From Nicotiana tabacum (Eukaryota; Streptophyta; Magnoliopsida; Solanales; Solanaceae), in the NCBI RefSeq assembly GCF_000715075.1, contig NC_134080.1, positions 73,005,291 to 73,069,290 on the forward strand: 64,000 nucleotides of DNA, written 5' to 3'. The translations under genes and the position numbers were made by a program. The notes beneath the pieces are model-generated. The model was given only the letters and a program-made list of their open reading frames with translations, was not told the DNA's origin and searched no databases. Positions 57,951-64,000 of this stretch are shown here, in pieces. The first letter of the stretch is position 1. Every line of letters begins with the position of its first letter.

Positions 57951-58873
57951 CTGGGCAGATATAAGATTTCAAAATCGAGGATTTAGTTATTTTTATCAAA
58001 ACTTAAGCTTGGGAGCTCAGATTTGAGCGAGATTTTGAGGGATTTTCAGAAATATCGATTTGGTAACGATTCTAGACTCCCTTTTGCTTGTAACCCATTA
58101 ATCTAAACATGAATTCATCCTTTAATTTCGAAATTTGTATGAAAATTGGGAAAAGTTCTTAGACCAAGCAATTGAGTTTTGATTGGGTATTTGACATCGG
58201 ATTTGGATAATTTTGGTATGTTTAGACTCGTGACAGCTTGAGGATTCTGAAACTATAAATTTTACCCGATTTCGAGATATGGGCCTGAGGGGCATTTTGT
58301 TCATTTTACCTAATTTCGCGTATTAGCTTAGAATTTAATTGTAGAATCAGTTACTTGAAGTGTTATTTACATTATGCGATTGAATTGAATAGATTTGGGC
58401 CATTTCGAATCAAGTACTCGTGGCAAGAGCGTGGTTTTGGGTTGATTTGAGTTGGTTCGAGGTAAGTAGCTTGTCTAACCTTGTGTGGGGGACCTTCCCC
58501 TTAGGATATTATATATTTGATAATTGAAACGCCTTGTACGTGAGGTGACGATTGCGTACTTGAGCTAATTGTTGACAATCTAGTTTTGTCCTTAAGTATT
58601 TCAATTGAGTTCTTTTTCGTGTTTTATTCTACTTGTGTATTTAGCATGTTGCTAGTTTAGGAAAGCATGTTTAGTTGACTTAATTGCCTATTTGCCTAAA
58701 CTGCCTTAATTGCATTACGTGAAGCATGTTAGGCTAGAATTAACTATTTTCTTGGTACGGAATTTAGCTTAATTGGGTATTCTTGTGTTGCTACTGTGTG
58801 TTTTTACTTTGGGACTACGGGACGGCATCCCGGGAGATTCCCTGTATGTATTTATGATCTGAACTGAGGTGCG

Positions 58874-59147
58874 GGATACCAAGAGATCCCCAACACATAT
58901 ATTGAGGATACCAAGAGATCCTCGGGATACTAAGAGATCACTAGCATATAATTGAGGATACCAAGAGATCCTCGGGGTACCAAGAAATCCCTGGCACGTA
59001 TATTGAGGATACTAAGAGATCCTCGGGATACCAAGAGATCCTTTGCATATATTGAGGATACCAAGAGATCCTCGGAATACTAAGAGATCCCTAGCATATA
59101 ATTAAGGATACCAAGAGATCTTCGGGACACCAAGAGATCCCCGGCTA
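58874..59147 (+). repeat. 49-bp minisatellite in element D LTR
   Basis: About five and a half units of the gataccaagagatcc array, at the same LTR position as in element A and the solo LTR. Confidence 0.9.
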
Positions 59148-59820
59148 TCATCCTGGTTATGAGTGGCATTTCCTGGTGTTTGCCTTTATTTTTGTTTCCG
59201 TTATTGTACTCTAATTAACCTGTATAGATCCTTACTGTAGATTTTCAATTGTACTGCTTACCTTATCCTGTCATCTTTATATTTATTTAACCTCAGTAGG
59301 GCCCTGACATTTCCTCGTCACTACCCAACCGAGGTTAGGCTTGGCACTTACTGAGTACCACTGTGGTGTACTCATGCCCCTTCTGCACATGTTTTTCATG
59401 TGCAGATCCAGGTACCGCTACTCAGGCCTATCATCCTTGAGGTGACGACTGCTTTAGAGACTTTGAGGTATATCTACCGCGTCCGCAGACCGAGAAGTTC
59501 CTTTCTAATCCTGCTTTTAGTATTTAGCCCTTCTGTATTTTTCTGTTCTTATTAGACATTCCAGAGTTAGAGCTATGTAGTATTGATCTTAGCTTGTGAT
59601 TCGTGGGTTTTCGAGTTCTTGAATATATGTATTGGATAGTGAGAGTTAAACATGGTGTATGCCGAGTGGCACATTTAAACACTGTTATTACTTTATTACT
59701 ATTTTAATATGTTTTACTTTCGCAAATTTTGGTTTTCTTTCGTAATTTAGGCTTACCTAGTCGTAGAGACTAGGTGCCGTCATGATGGTTCACGGAGGGC
59801 GAACCGAGGTCGTGACAAGT

Positions 59821-59832
59821 TGGTATCAGAGC
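59821..59832 (+). promoter_or_regulatory. Primer binding site, element D
   Basis: TGGTATCAGAGC, three bases after the LTR end, is a perfect plant initiator-Met tRNA match. Confidence 0.9.
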
Positions 59833-60018
59833 TCTAGGTTCATAGGAGTTATGGATCACAAGACGATTTATTAGAGTCTTGCTAATCAGTACGGAGACGT
59901 CTGTACTTATCTACAAGAGGCTATGTAACTGTTAGGAAAATTTCCACTTCATTTGATTCCTTGTCGTGTGATATTTTGACATCACAATTCTAAACTTCTA
60001 TCTTCTATTCTCTCACAG

Positions 60019-61270
60019 ATGGTGAGGAACGTGCTACCCGAGATGATCAGGCACCCGCGCCCCCTAATGTAGCCATCAGAGGTCGAGGCAAGGGTAGAGG
60101 TCGAGGGCGCGCACGTAGTGAAGCTAGAGCACCTATGCGAGCTACTGCCGAGGTACCACCCGCAGTTCCAGCCGGAGTCCAGGCACCTGACACGCCTACT
60201 GCTACTAGTACTCCAGCCCTTCAAGAGACTTTTGCGCAGTTCAGCAGCATGTACACCACCTTGGCTCAGGTTGGGTTGCTTCCCCTTGCTGCAGCCACAT
60301 CTCAGGCCGGGGGAGAAGCACAAACTCCCACCGCCTGCACTCTTGAGCAGCGAGTACATGTTGAGCAGGTCCCTGAGATTATTCCTGGACCGCCTGCAGT
60401 GCCAGTTCAGCCCGAGGACAGGGCAGCGGTTTCTGAGGATTGAGAGGTTCAAGAAGTACAAGCCTCCTGTATTCAGCGGTCTAGCATCGGAGGATGCTAT
60501 GGGACTTCTAGATGAGAGCTACCGCATTCTCCATACCATGGGTATATCAGGATCGAGCGGGGTTTCCTTCACTACTTTCCAGCTTCGAAGAGCCGCCTAT
60601 GAGTGGTGGCACACCTATGAGTTAGACAGTCCGGATGAGGCTGCTTCACTGACTTGGACTCAGTTTTCAGATCTGTTCCTGAGAGAGTATGTTCCTCAGA
60701 GCCTCAGGGACACATGTCGTGTAGAGTTTAAGCATTTGCGCCAAGGTACTATGACTGTCTCAGAGTATGCTGTCTGTTACACCAGTTTGGCTAGGCATGC
60801 ACCAGCCTTAGTTTCTATTGTTCGCGAGGGAGTTCGCCGGTTTATTGAGGGCTTTATTCCCAGCATCAGGTCTAGCATGACTCATGAATTGGAGATAGAT
60901 GTTTCTTATCATCAAATGGTGAGCATTGCTAGGGAGGCCAAGAGGTCTCGAGAGTCAGGCCATTATTTTGGTGCCCGTACCCCAGATGCAGGTCATTATG
61001 GTAGGGGTTATATGAGTAGTCCTATTCATTCAGCTCTTCCAATAGCCAGTAGTGCTCCAGCTCCTCCTAGGCCTTAGGAGCCTTATTATGCACCTCCGGT
61101 TTGTAGCGTGCTTCCTGCGCGGGGTGCTTTCAGAGGTCAGTCTAGCAGACCTGATTTGAGCCAGTCACAGCCGCCACATCCTCCCAGAGCTTGTTTTGAG
61201 TGTCGTGATACACGCCACGTGGTGAGGGATTGCCCTAGACTTGGGAGGAGTGCACCTCCACAGACATCTT
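60019..61270 (+). pseudogene. Gag pseudogene, element D
   Basis: ATG 60019 directly follows ctctcacag. A base loss soon after the start shifts the frame, and a second shift lies near 60440. The amino part is Arg/Gly- and Pro/Ala-rich. The capsid core (about 60445-60960) is intact, with RIERFKKYKPPVFSG, EWWHTYEL, FSDLFLREYVP and FKHLRQGTMTVSEY. The zinc knuckle CFECRDTRHVVRDC is at about 61194-61235. Stops lie at 61075 and 61270 among others. Gag assembles the particle. Confidence 0.87.
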
Positions 61271-61302
61271 AGCCATAGCATACCCCGCAGAGTTCATAGG
61301 CT

Positions 61303-61656
61303 ATGATTTCAGCTCTAGTTGCTACCCCACCTGCTCAGCCAGCTAGAGGTGGAGGTTGGGGAGGTAGAGGTCGCCCTAGAGGGGAAGGCCAGGCCATATA
61401 CTGTGCCCTTCCTACCCGTACCGAGGCTATAGCCTCCGATTCTGTCATCATAAGTATTATATTAGTTTACCACAGAGATGCATCGGTTCTATTCAATCCA
61501 AGCTCTACTTACTCTTATGTGTCTTCTAATTTTGCTCCGCATTTGGGTGTATCTCGGGATTCTTTGAGTTCCCTTGTTTATATTTCTACTCATGTAGGAG
61601 ATTTTCTTGTTGTGGACTGCGTTTATCGGTCGTGTTTAGTTGCTCTTAGTGGTTTT
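61303..61656 (+). pseudogene. Protease fragment, element D
   Basis: A Gly/Arg-rich linker (GGGWGGRGRPRG) is followed by the protease fold. The active-site loop reads F-N-P-S-S-T-Y-S, so the catalytic Asp is Asn at 61495-61497. The frame ends abruptly after LVALSGF at 61656, where the next LTR begins. In element A the same sequence continues into RT. Confidence 0.85.
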
Positions 61657-61859
61657 TGTAAGCACGTGATTTTTGACCCTCTCCGAGGATTTTCACATTT
61701 TTTTGAGCATAAATATGAAATTGGGTCTAATATAGCCATTTTAACTATTTTACTTTATTTCGTTGCAAAAAGAAAAAAATCACAAAAATATATATATAAA
61801 TTTTAGTTTATGTATTTCTCATAAACTTGAAGAATACAAAAATTGTACTTTATTTTGGT

Positions 61860-62160
61860 ACTTTATATAAATTCGAAAATTACAAAAAATATAATTCTAT
61901 TAATGTTTTGTAGTCGTTTTAATTTTGAAAAAATACAAAAAATATTACTTTATATTTTTGTCTTTATTAAAAAACGAAAATTACAAAAACAAATAGTTTT
62001 ATTAATATTCTATAGTCATTTTAACTTTGAAAAATACAAAAAAAAATATTACTTCATATTTTATCTTAATATTCAAAAAACGAAAATTACAAAAATAGTT
62101 TTATTAATATTTTGTAGCTATTTTAAATCTTGAAAAAATATTCAAAAAAAAAAGAAAGAG
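61860..62160 (+). repeat. About 100-bp AT-rich tandem repeat in the Ogre-like LTR
   Basis: Roughly three units, each containing 'cgaaaattacaaaaa', 'ttattaatattttgtag' and 'ttttgaaaaatacaaaaa' in order. The units diverge by small indels. Confidence 0.75.
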
Positions 62161-62344
62161 AAGATATAGTTTTGTTTAAATATTAGTCTTATTTTTGGTA
62201 GTTATTTTGCTTCCATAGGACTACTAGTTGAGCAACGTCGTGTTCCTATTTTTCGGGTCCGGGCAAAAGAATAATATTCGGGTTCAAACTACCCGATTTT
62301 AGGCCTAATTTTCGGACCTAGCCCATAATAATCCGCGTCCGCCA

Positions 62345-62432
62345 CACGTGGGGAACACGGACGGAATCCCATACACGGGGAACCCCACCACGCGTGGGGA
62401 ACATAAGTCTCGAACCCCACCACGCGTGGGGC
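62345..62432 (+). repeat. Short direct repeats with CCACGCGTGG palindromes
   Basis: The word accccaccacgcgtgggg occurs twice (62380s and 62410s), and related cacacgtggggaac occurs just before it. The core CCACGCGTGG is a perfect palindrome. Confidence 0.75.
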
Positions 62433-64000
62433 TCATTTTTCTGGGCAAACCCATTACAAAACACGGACAAAACATTTTGAACAGGGGGGAAATTTTTTCT
62501 GGGGAAAATTTTGAAAGAAGACTGTTCCTTCATCTTCTTCCTTGGGTGTGGAAGAAAAACCTAAAAAACCTTCAACCAACAAAACCAGTCGAGACCCCGA
62601 CTCCCTCGCGTCCGAAACACCCAACGACCCTTCCACTGTTCGTGCTTCTTCTTCTTAAAGAAGAAGAAGGGAAAACCCTCGTCGGAACCCACTCCCTCAC
62701 GTCGCCACCAGCTTCCTCAACCAGCTCCAACTCAACCACCCACCTCTATCTACACTACCCAAACCGTCCGCAACCCCCCCAGCTCCGTCGTCGTCGACCA
62801 CTGTCCACCAAGCCTTCAGTTCAACCTCACACCCAAACCAACCCAGCAGCAGCCTCAACCGTCGACCACTACCCAACACCACCATCCAAACACCAGCACC
62901 AAACAGACCACCAAACAGGCCCGTCGACAACCACCCAACCCAGCTTCTTCCATCGCGTCGTCATTGCCCCCTCGCCGGAACTCGAGCAGCTGTTGCTGCA
63001 TTGTCAGGCTCTCCATCACGTCCGGCGACCATAACCCAAAACCAACCACTCTCTCACGTCCGACCTCCAGCCATTAACCACTGCCCAAACGACCCTCCAT
63101 AACCTGTTTCCTCCTCATATCCGAACGACCCCTTCTACTTATCTTCACGTACCTGTTGCGTCGAGAAAATCCAGCAGCAGCCGATATCTCGTGCGTTGAT
63201 AGTTTTGGCCGAGCTCTCTGCTTCCATCGAGGTCGTCGTTGTTTAGTGAGGTCCGGTTTGAGTTCCGTCGGAGTCGTGTTTGTCATTCTTAGGTGGTCGA
63301 GGTTCGTTTTCTAATCTTTGTTGAGTTGCTATCGGTCACTATAGTGTCCGAGCTTGAATAAATGTTATATTGAAGATCTTGTTTAAATTTGTCGAGTTTT
63401 AGTTTTTTGCTTACGTTATTGCTATCTCAAAATTGGCATGCTAGACGAAAGTTGTACAAAAGTCTTCATGTTCGTGACTAGCTCGCCGAATTGGTAGTCG
63501 GATTGATTTAATAAGTTCTATCATAATTTTATTAGTCATTGTTCTGTTGTTTACCATATGGGTTAGTTCTAAATGTAAGTTCATGTTTAATTATAATTCG
63601 TCAAGCTCGAGATACTCTTCATTAGCCGTGTATCCTACTAGTTTCCATTGTTTGATTAATAAATTAGGATTTTTCTTTTTAGAGACGAACTTAATAGAGA
63701 AATGTAGTCACTGTAGGTTTATCCTTAAAAATAAAAATAAGACGAGCCTCGCCAAATAAAAATGCAAATCGTGGGGCCCTCAATAATTAGTCATAATAAA
63801 TACTTAGAATTTGGGATGGACCGTTTAGTGAATTTCACTGCCTTCCCCAAAGATAATAACGCGTTAGCCTCTTTAGACGCGATTTAATTAAATTACTTCC
63901 TCAAACTCGGGTGCACATTTATGTGACCCAAATCCAAGTCTCAACGAAATCGAAATGTGTCTCTAATCACGGGTGCATTGATTGTGACGTGGTATGAGAT

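Larger units (their letters stand above)
56906..59817 (+). repeat. Element D 5' LTR (2912 bp)
   Basis: It begins TGTGACGACC and ends GGTCGTGACA. It contains a CpG palindrome block (57600-57950), a TATA motif (TATAAGAT, 57960-57967), a splice-donor consensus (AG|GTAAGT, GT at 58462) and the minisatellite (58874-59147). Confidence 0.92.
56906..61656 (+). mobile_element. Element D: Tekay-type chromovirus, 5' part
   Basis: It is the same family as element A. It has a full 2912-bp 5' LTR, PBS, gag and protease, and is then cut within protease by the LTR starting at 61657. It lies within the Tat integrase. The 5 bp before it are TCGGT, and the right copy lies outside the window. It retains the capsid core that element A lost, so it is the better guide to the family. 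Confidence 0.9.
61657..64000 (+). mobile_element. Large Ogre-like LTR, 5' part (runs off the window)
   Basis: It starts TGTAAGCACGTGATTTTTGACC inside element D protease, after GTTTT (61652-61656). It shares its start, and the 'gtgcattgattgtgacgtgg' type end region at about 63970, with the mini-element at 54154. There is no credible coding sequence. The 228-codon frame at 62348-63034 is Pro/Thr/Ser-rich, of low complexity and without motifs. Very long LTRs of this type occur in Ogre/Tat elements. Confidence 0.65.

Noticed and set aside
57662..58026. Overlapping open frames on both strands in the CpG-rich LTR block
   Set aside because: They result from stop-poor CGCG-rich repeats, not from coding selection.
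62348..63034. A 228-codon Pro/Thr/Ser-rich open frame
   Set aside because: It is low-complexity and GC-rich LTR sequence with overlapping frames on the other strand and no motif.

Overview
This window is plant nuclear DNA, almost certainly Solanaceae. Nicotiana is an inference from the repeat families and is not proven here. Roughly four fifths of it is nested, decayed LTR retrotransposons. Only two host protein-coding genes can be supported: a type-1 nonspecific lipid-transfer protein at 29857-30222 and a small unrecognised two-exon gene at 44271-44775. I see no tRNA, rRNA or CRISPR, and nothing bacterial.

Layout. 1-2632 is old LTR-like debris. 2633-15511 is a minus-strand Ty3/gypsy LTR pair (remnant B). 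It is interrupted by a plus-strand Tekay-type chromovirus (element A, 5321-14525), and one large deletion appears to have fused B's left LTR to the middle of A's 5' LTR. 17652-20507 is a clean solo LTR of the same superfamily with a perfect 5-bp target duplication (ATATG). 20993-29345 is a Sirevirus-type Ty1/copia element with gag, pol and an extra envelope-like reading region, and with a truncated 5' LTR. The lipid-transfer gene lies in the gene island after it. 33503-43591 is a complete Tat-clade Ty3/gypsy element on the minus strand (element F, TSD CCTAA). It carries a long spliced gene in antisense orientation between integrase and the 3' LTR. A 214-bp hAT-type MITE (TSD TGTGCTGG) and the second host gene follow.

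46175-52700 is a fairly well preserved Ty1/copia element with a 744-codon open frame and no matching target duplication. From about 52701 to the right edge is a nested stack. A deletion-derivative Tat element (gag start fused to the RT thumb, dual RNase H, integrase) is split by a 679-bp miniature retroelement (TSD GGAAG) and then by a second Tekay element (D, from 56906). D is itself split at 61657 by a large Ogre-like LTR that runs off the window.

The most interesting signals are: (1) the 679-bp LTR-bounded mini-element carrying an RT fragment, inserted into a Tat element that retains nearly the same RT segment; (2) the spliced antisense gene in element F; (3) a conserved 5' splice donor in the Tekay LTRs paired with an acceptor directly abutting the gag start codon, predicting an intron that removes the primer-binding site; (4) arrays of CGC-N4-GCG palindromes just upstream of the LTR TATA box; and (5) a 49-bp minisatellite inside every Tekay LTR. 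Alignments and coordinates were made by eye, so boundaries not marked by a TSD or TG..CA end may be off by a few bases.
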